NCBI GenBank assembly: GCA_000499405.2
Contig: HG738137.1
Coordinates: forward strand, 22,986,546-23,050,545
Source: Onchocerca volvulus
Taxonomy: Eukaryota; Nematoda; Chromadorea; Rhabditida; Onchocercidae
Length of the DNA: 64,000 nucleotides
Direction: 5' to 3'
The notes beneath the pieces are model-generated. The model did not search any database, was not told where the DNA came from, and saw nothing but the letters and a program-made list of their open reading frames with translations. This document shows positions 50,656 to 63,109 of this stretch, piece after piece. A program made the position numbers and the translations under genes. Positions within the stretch are counted from its first letter, which is position 1; each line of letters starts with the position of its first letter.

Positions 50656-52330
50656 ATGGCCGGAATACGTCCGGATGCTATTCCAAGAATCTCAGGAACA
50701 AATATGCGATCGCGTTATCCAGAAATATCATTGGGTTGTGCAGCTGTTGATGCATTAATAGGAGGTGGCATGCCGCTTTCTTCGCTTTATATTATCGATG
50801 AGAATAAAAGTCGAGCCTATGCCTCTGTTCTTAGCAAATATTTCAGCGCTGAAGGTTGGTAAAAGTAAATTTAGATAATATCTGAATGCATCTGAATACA
50901 TTCAATGAGAATTGTATTGTAATCTTTCTTTTCTGTTAAGATAATCCTGTAATTATTAGTACTATTTACTTTGAGGACTGTTCAGACATCAGTATGTCTC
51001 CTGGTAATATGGCTTGATATATGTTAGTATGCGTAAGTAATTTTGATATTTAGTTTTATCTTGTTATATTGCCAATAATTTGCAAGTTTTTAAGAAGATA
51101 TAATTATCTAGGTATATGTTGTGAACATTCATTATTTATTGCAAGCGCAAGTCGGAATCCACGAGAATTATTGGAAAATCTGCCAGATCGAGTAAATATT
51201 GCTGGTGATGATACTTTCAAGGATAATGTAGAAAGATCGGAATACTCAGAAATGAAAATTGCATGGCGATATTCAACTATACCGAAAGTGGATTCATCAC
51301 TGTCTTGTTCTCGACATGGAACTTCACAGTATGATTTAACGAAGAAGATGGATCACAAGAAAATAGATGTCTGCAACATTACCTTCTTTCCCGATAGCTT
51401 CGGATCGCAAGATAAATTACCTAGTTATAATGATCTTTATAAGCGGATACAGCAGAAGCTTCTGGAAGATGAATATTCAGTTACTTCTTCCAAGTCTACG
51501 AAACGTGTCCTGCGTATAATTATAGAGAGTGAGTAAATCTTTTACATGTAACATTTGCTTTTTTTGTTGTTGCAAAAATCTTTTTTTTTTGATTTTCAAT
51601 TATGGAAACTAAAATTGTTCAGGTGTTGGTAGTCTTTTCTGGCAAGATCCTGAAAATGATTTAAAATTTGTTGCTCATTTGCGTACTCTCTTATGCTCCC
51701 ACTATGCTGTCGCAATGTTAATTATGAATTCAAGCGGAATGCCAAATGAAAAAAAGGTTTTTTAGTTTGTTTAGATTTAAAAAATGGAATAGAACTTAAA
51801 TGGTAATGCAAGTTCAAGATTGAGCAAAGAGGATTGGGAAAAGTTCGATTATCTTTATGTGCATATTTGAACTAATTTATTGTTGAGAAGTTTGTTACAT
51901 AGATTCCTGTTTGAGTTTTTTTTGCGTAATTGCAAATTTAGTCATATTATATGTTAATCTTTGCAGTAAGCCCCCTTGAAATATTACCGATAATATTTGT
52001 TTTGAAGTCACACATAAAATTTTCTGAATTCTAATTGTACTTAAGGAAAGGCTTTATGCATACGGTGATTTAGTGGTTCACTTGGATGCTACAGAATATG
52101 ATAATACCATGGAGAAATTCGGTGATCGTTTCGATGGTTATTTCCGTTTACTGAAGCTTCCAACAATAGCATCGATCGCAACACACTGTCCAGCGAGTAG
52201 TGATCTTATTTTTCAACTACAGAAACGAAAATTTGATATCAGAATTTTACATTTGCCGCCAGCACTTGGTGTTGATGATAAAAAGGAAAATTTTGGCTCA
52301 AGTTGTCAGGAAATTTCAAGATTTTTTTGA
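50656..52330 (+). CDS. ELP4: Elongator complex subunit 4
   Basis: Part of the Elp4-5-6 RecA-like hexameric ring of Elongator, which supports Elp3 in modifying wobble uridines of tRNAs. Exons 50656-50854, 51112-51528, 51623-51756 and 52046-52330 join in phase to 344 residues. Recognised by the N-terminal TSLGCAAVDALIGGG-like segment (here SLGCAAVDALIGGGMPLSSL), the family core MKIAWRYSTIPKVDSS followed by QYDLTKKM, then SVGSLFWQDP and the C-terminal RLLKLPTIASIATHCPASSD. As in other Elp4 proteins the fold lacks a proper Walker A. The length is near the usual 350-420. The ATG lies 6 nt after an acceptor-like attgtag, suggesting trans-splicing. The MTG1 gene follows on the same strand about 700 bp downstream; that gap is too wide to claim an operon. 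Nothing looks broken. Confidence 0.93.
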
Positions 52331-53026
52331 TATCTCGATGATAAAATATTAAGTGGCTTACTATTTTACATATTTTATAACAATAAAATATATTTTCTTT
52401 TTGCTAACCGCAAATGCGATATATTTGCAAATAATCTACGATTTTCATCCATGTAAATTGCCCAGTTTTTGTTTACATCGTTGTTGTTGTTGTTATTGAG
52501 ATTGTTGAGCTTCTTTTCCCATGTACATAAACCATTCATTTATTGACATTAATCAGGTATTCGCTAATTTGCCATTCATAAATATATTTTTGCTGAATCA
52601 TCGTTTTTCTATTTTCTAATAAATGAAATTCAGTAAAAACGAAAGTTGAGCACAGTGGTTTTTCCGCCGATAGACAAAATCGCAAATAATAAATTGAAGA
52701 AAACCCAAAAATGATTAAATTACTATGAATTTCGAATTTCTGGATTGGATGTGGTTGATAAGACGACAGTGTTTCGTATGTACATGGAATCAGTCCGTTG
52801 ATTTGGCGAATTTGACGTTTTTAAATCACATAAGGAGGTTCGTTTCCTATTATCGATTTCTTAAAAAGGCCTAAAAGTCGTTAGTCTCAAGCAATTTGCC
52901 ATCACTTAATTTTCTAGAAGGATCTGAAAGTTATTAGACCCCGATAATTTGCAGCTTTTCTACTTGAGAGATAAGATACGGAGTTTCCTTTGTCAAGCAG
53001 TTCGAATTTACTTTTTTTATAGTTTT
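52331..53026. other. Spacer between ELP4 and MTG1
   Basis: Holds the ELP4 3' UTR (aataaaat at about 52382) and the MTG1 upstream region. A 17-codon ATG frame at about 52724-52774 ending in a strong donor (gtatgt) could be an alternative first exon, but its phase would hit a stop at the most obvious acceptor, so I did not use it. A short ttgttgttgtt run is near 52482. Confidence 0.5.
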
Positions 53027-55790
53027 ATGTTATTCAGATGTAACACCTATGACACATCGAATGGAGTGCCGAAGATGCAGTGTCGGGAACGTTATCTATT
53101 ACCTGTAAAATTTGATTTCCGTGTTTGGTTTCCCATGCATATGTCTGTACAGTTGAAACGAATGATTGGTAAACTGAGAACAGTGGATCTCATCATTGAA
53201 GTGAGTAGACATTTAAGGTACTCTGAATTAATGCTTCGAGCCACTGTTTAAATTTGTTGCTAAAATGCATTCTTACATAAAGAGGTGTCACTTTTACAGA
53301 ATCAACTCTTTTGATAATAAGCTTATGTTTATAGTGTCAAATATTTTAATATTGACATTGTAATATTTTAGGCAATTCTTTCGCAAATTGTTGCACCAGA
53401 TTTCGACTTTTCTTTCTTGAGTTTTCAGGTGCATGATGCAAGAGTGCCAATCACTGGACGCAATCCTCAGTTTTATTCTTCTTTGTATGCCATACGACCG
53501 CATATACTTGTAATGAATAAAATGGATCTCATCAATGAGGATTTAAGGTTTATTAGAAATATTATTGAACATTCAAATAAGATATTTTGCTGGAATTATT
53601 ATTTCATTATTCAATGTAGCATATATTCTCCCATTAGTGACACTATATGACTTAAAATGTTCTGTGATTACTTTTATTAGTTTCATTTTATTTGATTATT
53701 TGGTAATTGATTCTGTCTTTTTTTTTTCGTATTTTGGTTATTTCCTTTTATAATTATCACAGTCCGGTTTGTATTGTAAATTTACTTCCTTTGTCTGATT
53801 TTTTTGCTGAGGAGGTTACCATTATAGGTCTTCACTGAAAGATTTTAATAAGGATATTCTTCTTATGCATATCGTGAAACTGTTATGGTTATCATAATAA
53901 GTACTGGAAGATTTAGATTAAATTTTTGAACTATTAATTTTCAAAATTAAAAATATCGCTTCATTTAAAATTTTAGAATTTTTAAATTTTCTGCTGTTTT
54001 GAATTTTGCTGTTTTATTTTTTTATTTCAGGTTTTTTTGCTTTTCTATTTCTTTATTTGAGTTTTTTGGATTGGAATCCTTGGAAGAGTTGAATTATGAT
54101 ATACATAAGTATTTTATATATTTACTTTACTTAAAATATCTTTTAAAACACATTCAAATTCTGGCCATAAAATCATCTCATCCATTTTTTTTCAACTACG
54201 ATAAACGCTACAATTTAAGAAAACCAATCGAAGATTATTATCATGATAACGGTGTAACGAATTTAATATGGACAAATTGCAAAAAACGCCTCAGGAAACC
54301 ACTCACAGACTTACAAAATATGATGTTACAATGCCTTCGTGAAGAACCACGTTTCAATCGAACTGTGAAAACGGAATACCAAGTCAGATTTATGTTATAT
54401 TTCTTTTATTTAAAACTACCAATCGCTTATCAAAAATGGGTTATTGAAGTAAGTGACTTTACGGCTGGTATCGAAAATTTCTTTTGGTAGATTAATATCA
54501 GTCATGTCAACATCCAGCTATGTCTTTATTAGGACATTTACACTGAATCCGTGGAAACTACTAACATATATGAATTAACATTTGTGATAATTGCTTGAAG
54601 AGAAATGTGGGAATAAGATGTTTCGTAACCAATGCAATTCCAGAATCGACACATATTTCAAACTTTCAAAATTTTTTGCTCGATTAGACAAATTCATTGA
54701 AATTGTTTCTCCTTCTTCAATTTGCAGAGAAATTTTTGTGTTGTAGGTCATGGTAGTTGGAATCCCTAATGTTGGCAAATCATCACTCATCAATTCACTA
54801 AGACTGACCAATCTTGGGAACAATCAAAAGGCTGTAGAAGAAGGTAAATTTTCAAAAAAAAAAAAGGATAACTGCTTTGAAGAATTTAATCGTTTTTCAG
54901 ACTACATGGAATTGTTAAGATATTAAAACATATTTCAAAACCATTTTTAAGAATTGGCGATTTAGAAAACAATGTTTCATGAGAGTTTTATTGTCATTTT
55001 CTATGAGAACCAAATATGTGTTTTACAGTTACAAATCATTTATCAGGCATCTTGAAAAGCTCACAGTTAGTCTAATTATTTTTTATTTCATCAGCAAAGT
55101 TATTTGCAGTTCAATAATTACCTAACCGTTAGAATATATGAACTTAAGAAAATGTGGATTAATTAAAAAATTTTAGGTGCCAGACCAGGAGTAACAATAC
55201 GAGTCCAAAATCGCGTACGAATTTTCGATCAGCCATTAATATACATAGTGGACACACCGGGAGTACTAAATCCATTAGCCCGTGATGCAGATGGTGCAAT
55301 GAAACTGGCACTGTGCAATCTTATTTTGGAAAGTGCTACCCAAGTTCACTATGTTGCTGATTATTTATTGTATTGGTTAAATAGGTAAATTTGAATTCTT
55401 ATATTCTTCATTAGTTGTATTTCATTTAGAACTTTCTTAAATTTGCGCTGAACATAAAAAACTTAACAATATCTTTATCCATACTAGAGATGAACTGAAA
55501 AATGTTATTAATCGTTCAATTCTGTGAAGAATTGCAGGACAGGTGACCACTCTTATGTTGAATTTTTCAATTTGCATAATGGACCATCAGATGACATACA
55601 GAAAGTATTACTGGATTTGTGTCAGTCCAATGATCTTCGCTTTCAATCCTATATTGCTGGTCGCCGAGCTGAACGATGGGATATCGATAAGGCAGCCAAA
55701 CTATTTATTAATATGTTCCGGAATAATAAACTACGCGATCATTGCCTAGATATTGATCTTTTGTGCGATTATATAAGTAAAAATGAATAA
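53027..55790 (+). CDS. MTG1: Mitochondrial ribosome-associated GTPase 1
   Basis: Circularly permuted GTPase of the YlqF/MTG1 family, needed for mitochondrial large-subunit assembly. Exons 53027-53200, 53429-53547, 54220-54382, 54747-54843, 55177-55384 and 55538-55790 join in phase to 337 residues. Motifs appear in permuted order: WFPMHM and LIIEVHDARVPITGRNPQ, then G4 NKMDLI, TNC (G5-like), G1 GIPNVGKSSLINSL, G2 GARPGVT, and G3 DTPG. The C-terminal helical region follows. I chose the ATG at 53027, 4 nt after an acceptor-like tttttatag; the in-frame ATG 16 codons later is possible, and the N-terminal sequence before WFP is only modestly basic for a presequence. The last two exons exist again as a decayed direct copy at 61.6-62.3 kb. 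Confidence 0.93.
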
Positions 55791-56469
55791 GTGTGTTGAA
55801 ACATTTAACTAAGGTACTGAGAAAAGTTCAGGTATTTCTTATATCTTCTCTGAGTCGAATAGAAAATATTTCTACACTTTTGAGGAATGTTCCAGCAGTG
55901 ATTGTATTTCATATCAGCCTCTCTTCTTTAAGAACAATTTTAAGCAAATAGTAAGCTAATTCGAACAGTGAACTAATTTCATCATGTATTTGGTGTCATT
56001 CACTTAATTAGATGATTTTCAAACTTTGGCTGATAATGAGATTCATTATTTAGTTTTTTTCTGTCTTGGAAAAGTAGCGGCGGAAACTTCCCAACTTCTC
56101 ACTTCCATTTTTGGATCAAACTGTAGTAATGCAGTAACAAGAACAGTTTTGTAAAGGTTACGATTTTGAAAAGCATTGATTAGGCGAAGTGATCTCAATT
56201 TTTCCCATAACATATTTATGTAATTATTGGTTAGTAAAAAAAAAAGCTGCCAATTATTGGTTAGTAGAAAGAAAGAGAGAGACTGAATAAAATGTTGCCG
56301 AATTCAAATAAAATAATGAAAGATGGTGGTGACAAATGTTCAATGATACAATATGTATTATATATTCACATCTGTATCGCACATGAAAAACGGGAATTGA
56401 CAAATATGTAGAAGAATGCGCATTAACAAATAATATCAGAATAAAAATACAACTTGAGGTAATCATCTC
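55791..56469. other. MTG1 3' flank
   Basis: Bases up to about 56170 are matched by a direct copy ending near 62625. From about 56230 to 56470 I see AT-rich unique sequence with a short duplicated ccaattattggttagta (56222-56268). The boundary with the inverted duplication lies near 56470. Confidence 0.55.
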
Positions 56470-56657
56470 AATTTTTATGATAATCTTAAGCATTCCTGAA
56501 TATTTTTCTGGATTAATGGAATTTGCAAAATTCAGTCGAATTAAAATCTAACACTGCATGGTATCCATTATCATCAATTGATATTAATCAATGAAATCAC
56601 CAAAGTGCTGAGTAATAACATTAATTTCAGTGAATGCTTCGTGAACCTTTATTAGAA

Positions 56658-58475
56658 TCAAATCGCACGGGCTTCTTTTAACATTTTGTCGAGACGTCCA
56701 TCTTCCTTCGCAACTATCGTGTCATCACAACCTCCAATACATTTTCCACCAATAAAAACACGTGGGACTGATCTAGCTCCTGTTATCTGTAGTAACGCAT
56801 CCTGCAAAAATCAAATAATAAGAAATATAAGTGAGCGAATCTGTTAACTAACAGTTTTATACAAATCATTCAGATATATATCTTCAAAGTGAGACAGATA
56901 AGGATAAATTATCGAAAAGCTGTTATCAGCAACATAACATAAATACAGTAGTTGATTTACATTACTACATGAGCATTTATTAAATCAACTATCAAACAAA
57001 ATATTTCCAGAAATCTGGTAGATTTGTAAAGCTCACTTGAATTTCATCGCAATCCTCTCTTTCGTTCACTTCAATGATTTTATATAGATCATCGCTCATT
57101 CGAAATGAGCTTAGTGCTTGCTTTGCCCTCCTGAAATATTTTCTTGGAATAGGAATATTTTTGATAAAAATATGAAGAAAATACTGTATGTAAATAAACA
57201 TATTGTCTGTTTATCTATTATAAACATCTCTCCGCCATTCAGTGTAGCGAACTTTTCGCTGAAAACGGAATCGCAGGCCAGAATGATTGTAAAACCAACA
57301 AAACTATCCCGTTGAATAATTAAATTGTTAATAGTTTTAAACATATGTTCTTCATTAATAGCGACGTTCTCTCGATTTGCTCAAACTAAGGAATATATTT
57401 GTTGCCCTGTTTCGATATTATCTAGTTTTTATCATAACAACATCTGATATGATATAATATGTATAATTGAATTTAAAAAAATCAGACCGGACAACAATCA
57501 TTACGACCCTAACTTTGTCATTAAAATAGTTTCAAATAATCGAAACATACTTGCAATAAGGACAGTATGTTTTGCTGAAAACAACAACCGGAGCTGAATT
57601 TATCAGCTGGGTAACAAGAGCATGTGAATCCGTATTCGTGCTTGCCTTTGGTGTTCCTGATGATGGCTGAAATGGCTTATAAATCAGTACGAATAACTGA
57701 ACAATGAACTGAATGCTATTGTTTGTTATATGAAAATTTTAAAATCTGATAAAATATTCCAAACACAAGAAACTAACTAGGGGGCACAAATGTTCGGTAG
57801 AATCGACTGCTTTTTCCATGATGTCTTCTTCTTTATTTCCGAATGCTTCTTTTGCTTCGAATATCTTTTGTCCGGTTTCTGTTGAGCTCGTTTACGGGTT
57901 ACTCCTATACAATTAATTCTTGTATATTTCTTGTGTTTCAGTGTTTGCAATATTTTTTGAATGCTAATATTTTTCGGTGTAATATGCTCTTAGGAGCAAA
58001 CCTATATAGGAAAATGTCATGTTTCTTTAACAAATTTTCAACAAAGTTTTATTAAGATGATCGCTTTATCACGATGAAATATTAGGATTATTAAAAGATT
58101 ATCGAAAACTATGATTTAACAAGATATTACGATAGTACGAAAAAGGAATGGATGATGTTAAATTTTTAAAAATATGAGCTACATAAATTTGAAAAAAATG
58201 ATACGTCTTTATTATGTCTCTTGTTATCAATAATAATATGCACTATTATTAATACTAGTAAGCTAGAAAGATACTTCTTTATAATTTTGTTCTTATAAGT
58301 TTTGGCAAGCCATTTCATGATGTCCTGCTGACAATTTGCTTCAGATTTCCATGTTTCGATTTAAAAATTATAAATTCCATCATACCGAATTTCTTCTTTC
58401 TTTCTAATTCCTTTCTCTGTTGAATATTTGAACGAACGATGAGATGAACCTTTTATATGAAGTAATACCTGCAAA
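56658..58475 (-). pseudogene. Inverted SelS-glutaredoxin copy: SelS part broken, glutaredoxin exons intact
   Basis: Glutaredoxin exons at 57551-57666, 57037-57130 and 56658-56801 have exactly the lengths (116, 94, 144) and phases of the parent and no stop; TYCPYCKRAK, RSVPRVFIGG and GGCDD are kept. About 20 of 118 residues differ, mostly near the start and the last helix. The SelS-like exons are damaged: the membrane exon (about 58395-58471) has lost about 46 bases covering most of the membrane segment, the next exon (about 57775-57900) carries a one-base deletion near aagaagacatc, and the fusion donor GT is now GC. A soluble glutaredoxin from a new start is possible; no suitable ATG is evident. 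Call: pseudogene at the SelS end, status of the glutaredoxin end open. Confidence 0.75.
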
Positions 58476-60019
58476 TCAGTAAATCAAAAAGCTGTATAAT
58501 AATCAATAGCCCGATCAAGATCACAATGATTTGTAGTTGCTAATATAATTTCTTAAATGAAACACACATAAATTTATTTGACAATTATTTGAGCCGTTGA
58601 CGAATGAAAAAATGGAAATAATAGCCTGAATTAAAATTAAATATAAGAATTAATTACTCTAATCTAACCCAGCAATATCGATAAAAATGATGACTGCTAA
58701 GCATAATTTAAAATCTATGGAATTTCATTTTTCATCATAATCAGGCACTCTAATCAGTTATGAAATAATACAAATTGTAAAGAAATTAATTAGTGGAATA
58801 TCCACATCTTGATCAGTAGTAGCTGAACAAGACAGGTTCTCATTTCAATTTTGTGAAAAACAAATGACCAGACAAGATGAATAAGAAGTTTAATTTACAT
58901 CTCAATTCTTCATGCTCTGCAACTATTCTATTAAATTGGAGAAATAAAATTCCAGACCAAACTGAAATCAAATAATTCGGACTTTAGTATGAGAAGAAAA
59001 AAATAAATACATCTCTGAAATCAATAGAGTGATTACTGTTCTAACGAAAAGTAGATATTCATATTTACCGGTTCTTAATAATACTCAACGACCAATTTAG
59101 CTACATTTAAAATGAAACATCTATAAATTGTAAAAAAAATTTATCTTAATCTGATTATTTTTTGAATAAATTATATCATAAACAGATGAATGATCTAAGA
59201 AAAATAGAAAAGATTCAAAAGTCAGAAATCTTTTTCGTTTTTTCATATTTTGAAACAAATGATGTCGTAAGTTGGAACGAAACTGTCAGAAAAAAAGTTG
59301 AAATATAATCAAGAATTCAGCAACCGATTCCGTAGAATGTATATGTTCTCTACAGACATTTAATGAGTGTTGTTTTGCCTTTAGTAAAACCTTATATATA
59401 AATCAACACCCAAAGCTAGAAAGTGCAGGTTTTTCGATAGTTTCGAAATCGGAAGAGTTTTTTCCGAGTTTTTCCCATAAGTGCACCTTACTGGAAAGAA
59501 GTTACCACTAAATAAGAAAAATTACTTTAACTAATTGTTCATTACACAACTATTCTTAAACGATTTAAAACCAGTCGTAATAATTCGTGAACTTTCAAAG
59601 CGACTATTCCAATACAGCACTTGATGATTAATAGAAAGAATCATTTTTTACCGATTACCAGAGAAATAACAGCCAATAACCTGTTTAATAATACTCACAC
59701 AATCTGCTCATCGATAACACACACATTCTGTTCAATAACTTCTATTTTTGTTATTTATGGTCTTATTTCTAATATGAAACTAAAACAACAACCCTAAAAC
59801 TATATTTTCTTATCAAAAAAAATGAGCAAATATTATAATGACAATTCTGTAGCATGAATATCGTTGGACAAGTTGTTTGTCAGCACTTTTTCAATAACTC
59901 AGTAAAGAGTGAGTTCATGCTATGAATCATCCAGTGCTGATTTTAAATATCCATTTCTAAAATTATGGAAAATTTATGGAGTTAAACTCTTTATTACGAT
60001 CAATTTTTAGATGATTGAG

Positions 60020-60325
60020 AATAATTGTATAATGTACAGTCAAAGAGAAGTGAGGCAATTTTTTTTTTTTCCGTTTAATGGCATTTTTCTTCTTAACAAA
60101 GTGCACTTACGGCGAAAACCCAGAAAAAATTCTTTCGATTTCGAAATTGTCACAAAATTTTTATTTTTAAAATACGATCATTCGATTCGATTACCCGTAA
60201 GATTTTTATGGGGGCAAAACAAACATTTTTCAAATTTCTATAAAAAATGCACGCATTCTAGGTAATCGATTATGAATTTCAAAATGTATTTCTACTTTTT
60301 TTCTGGTGATTTGTTCCCAAACTCT
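60020..60325 (+). repeat. Extra direct copy of the 34.0-34.46 kb repeat
   Basis: Landmarks ccgtttaatgg, gtgcactta, ttctttcgatttcgaaattgtc, cattcgattcgatta, aaacaaacat and gcattctagg occur in the same order and orientation as at 34.02-34.46 kb, inside DNA that otherwise runs inverted. The 84-codon frame at 60011-60265 is a by-product of this repeat. Confidence 0.65.
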
Positions 60326-61009
60326 AATATCATTGATATATATCATTGGTTTTTATTCCAAAACAGAAAAAAACGAAATAAATTTCTAACTTTTGTTCCT
60401 TACATCACTTAACCTGTTTCCAGCTTGAAACGCACTTTCTCCTTATTGCAGAGCATTTTCCGTCGTTAAGAACCTTCGCTGTTTTTCATTTTTCTTGCTT
60501 TTCTATCGAATGAAAATCTGTTGATAAACAACTGAAAAAACACTTTCTTATTTTATAAATCATGTTATTTCTTTCTTTTTATAGTTATAATAACATTTTT
60601 CCTTCTCTTTCCTTTTTTTTTTTTCTCTAATCTAGCAATAAATATTTCATCAATTTTTGGCTTGGAAGCAATACTCAAGTAGTTGTAATCAAGAAGTGAT
60701 AGTTTTTCTAAAATACCGACCTCAAACAATCTTCATACGAAAAATATGAAAAAGGAGAAGAATTGCGACACAAAACAAGGGAATGTAAAAGAAATTTTTG
60801 TATAAAAATGAAAATTTTGAAAAACAGATAAAAATTATTTGAAAAAACAAAATTTTAAATAAAATAAATCAGAATTTCAGGACATCTCTTATTCATGCTA
60901 ACATGATTTGAAATGCACCTAAATAATAACGGAGTATTTTAAAAGCGGAAAAATCTCTCTAATTTGAAATTTCCAGGTTGTTTTTTGCTATACACCTGTC
61001 AATTATTTC

Positions 61010-61518
61010 ATAACATGGATATTATATCATAACCAACAATGGAAGAACGCTTCGACAGTATACCTTCTGCTGTCTTCTTGATATCCTTATTTGTTATCAA
61101 ATCTGATAAATGAATATTATTAGAATATGTCAGTAAATTTAAGATATAACATGAATTCATTATTTCTCCATTAACAGTTCTGTTTTTTATTTAAGCATAA
61201 AAATCAGTGTTTTAGCGTTTCTAAATTGCATCGAAGAATTGACTTCATGATTATATCAATGAATGTAATTGATACTTCTGAAGAATTTTTACAGTCAGGT
61301 AATATAAACAGTAATTACTGATTTTTTTTCAACAGATTCAATCGGTTTTCGCCGGTAATCATATTCAGAACTTGCCGAACCAAATCTTCAAACATAACAG
61401 ACTTCACTTCTAAATTTATCATTAGTTGACTTTTCAGCTGGGCCTTAATACGAGACAATTTTTCTTTTCCTGCTCCTTCAGACAAAAAAATTGTTCCAAT
61501 ATCAACTGTTTCGTCAAT
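61010..61518 (-). pseudogene. MPP alpha 3' fragment, decayed
   Basis: Copies of the last two MPP alpha exons: the penultimate at about 61330-61518 and the last at about 61015-61110. Substrings such as gatttgataacaaataagga and aaaagtcaactaatgat match the parent at 33085 and 32758. Small deletions near the start of the penultimate exon (gtcagagtgatattgg has become gttgatattgg) and in the last exon destroy the frame. It arrived with the inverted duplication. Confidence 0.8.
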
Positions 61519-61629
61519 CTAAAAATTGATTTGAAAACGAATTACCCATATATCAAATAAAAAAAAATCAGCAAAGGAAGAAAATGATTCACAAGAAAAT
61601 CTATCCATGCATTTCATTTCTTTCTTTCC

Positions 61630-62625
61630 TGATAGTGTCGGATCGTGTGCGAATTCTCGATCAACTGCTAATAAACGTACTGGTTATATGAGACTATGAA
61701 TCTATTGGCAGGAGATGCAGATAATATAATTAAATTAGCAATCTTATTTTAAAAAGGGCTAAAAATTCATCATGTTGCGGACTAAATTCTATATGGGTTA
61801 AACAGATAAATTTAAATTCCCATATTCTTGTTCAATAACTATATTTCATCTAAGATTTCATGAGTCTGCACTGATACAACAACTTCATACTTTCATTCAA
61901 ACCAGGAAAAATTGAAAAATGTCATCAAATGTTAAATTCAATGAAAAATTACAGGATAGGTAAAAAAAAAAAGGGATTTAATTTTAATTTTGTTTTTTTG
62001 TCTTTTTTTATTTTTATTTATTTGCTTATTTATTAACTTTTGTACTGAGTTTTTCAATCTGTATAATGAATCATCGGATGACATATAGAAAGTATTACTG
62101 GATTTATGCCAATCCAGTGATCTTCTACTTCAAATGCTACATTGCGGACGATGACTGAACAGTGGGATACTAGTCAAATTATAAATCAAGATGTTCCAAA
62201 CTATTTATCCATATATTCCAGAACAACAAACTATTCATTACCTAGATATTAATCTTTTGTGCGATTTTATGAATAAAAATGATAAATATGCTGGAACACA
62301 TAGCTAAGGAATAAAGAAAGATTCGGATATTTCTCATTTCCTCTACGTCAAATCGGAAGACATTTCTGCAATTCTCAGAAAATTCCCGCAGTAAATGCAC
62401 TTTATATTAGCCATTTCTTCTTCAAGAACAATTTTAAACATATGTAAGCTAATTCGATTCATCATACTTTTGGCGTCATTCATATATTTAGTAAATCTCC
62501 AAATTTTGGCTGCGAATAAGACTTATTTCTTGTTTTTCTGATGGGAAAATAGCAGGTGAAGATCTCCAATTCCTTCATTTCCATTTCTAAATCGAATTGT
62601 AGCAATGAACATGTTTTGCAGAAGA
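61630..62625 (+). pseudogene. MTG1 3' fragment, decayed direct copy
   Basis: Matches 55.18-56.17 kb in direct orientation: the exon with the G3 region (here the DTPG codons are gone), the last exon (about 62047-62280, with stops and indels) and about 340 bp of 3' flank. The parent intron between the two exons has gained a T-rich insertion near 61965-62040. There is no upstream G1/G4 region, so no GTPase could be made. Confidence 0.8.
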
Positions 62626-62761
62626 CTTTGAACAAAAAAAAAGAAAAAAAAGAAAAAAAAATATTTAAGGGAATGTGAAAGACAGAGTGAGCGATTAAGC
62701 GAAAGGAAGGCGAAGAAAAACTCTCACATTTTATAAGGATACCAAAAGTGTCTTATAAAAT

Positions 62762-63109
62762 ATGAGGGCTCCCATATTGTATCAAATTGAACGTAGAGAT
62801 GATCACTACTGTACTCGTTTCGGACACCAAAAAAAAAAAAAAAAAGTCGTGAAAGTAATTTGTGAAAGGTTGATTGTTTGTTTTGTTACACAACACCAAC
62901 AATCCACCTTTCACAAATTCCTTGATATAATGGATTTTATTTGCCACAACTACAATGAATTGATGAATATTGATAACATAGCCGATAATTTGAACTTCCT
63001 TTTGAAAGTAGGGAAGTTATCTGCGGATTATTGGGACTGCGAATTGAAAGAGTTTGATGAAGTTTTGGGAAGCTGCATTCGTCGAATACTGACCAGAGCA
63101 AAGAACTGA
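62762..63109 (+). CDS. Unrecognised 115-codon ORF
   Basis: It starts with ATG and ends 30-odd bases before an aataaa at about 63143. The C-terminal 60 residues (from MDFICHNYNELMNIDNIADN to CIRRILTRAKN) have protein-like composition with Trp, Cys and mixed charge, unlike most chance frames here. The N-terminal half is cut by a poly-A run (KKKKK) and by a 22-bp inverted repeat, so the true start may be the ATG at about 62931 or an unseen exon. No family is recognised. It begins just after the decayed MTG1 copy. Confidence 0.35.
   Translation: MRAPILYQIERRDDHYCTRFGHQKKKKKVVKVICERLIVCFVTQHQQSTFHKFLDIMDFICHNYNELMNIDNIADNLNFLLKVGKLSADYWDCELKEFDEVLGSCIRRILTRAKN
62857..62919. repeat. 22-bp inverted repeat, 19-nt loop, one mismatch
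   Basis: AATTTGTGAAAGGTTGATTG followed by TT at 62857-62878 pairs with 62898-62919 except at one position. It lies within the 115-codon ORF. RNA from here would fold into a stable hairpin. Confidence 0.8.

Larger units (their letters stand above)
56470..61540 (-). repeat. Inverted segmental duplication of 32.66-37.40 kb
   Basis: Read on the minus strand, this interval follows the plus-strand order of 32.66-37.40 kb: MPP alpha penultimate and last exons, spacer, the SelS-like exons, the three glutaredoxin exons and their 3' flank. Introns and spacer also align, so this is a DNA-level copy, not a retrocopy. Divergence is visible throughout (small indels, substitutions), so it is not an assembly echo. 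An extra direct-orientation repeat at about 60.02-60.32 kb interrupts collinearity. Confidence 0.85.

Noticed and set aside
52724..52774. Alternative first exon of MTG1
   Set aside because: Good ATG and gtatgt donor, but phase 0 leads to an immediate stop at the nearest acceptor before the sure exon.
53999..54490. 163-codon ORF as a separate gene
   Set aside because: Only its middle (54220-54382) is an MTG1 exon; the rest is intron read-through.
56470..61540. Retrocopy of the MPP alpha/SelS-Grx transcripts
   Set aside because: Introns and intergenic spacer are copied along with exons, so this is a DNA-level duplication.
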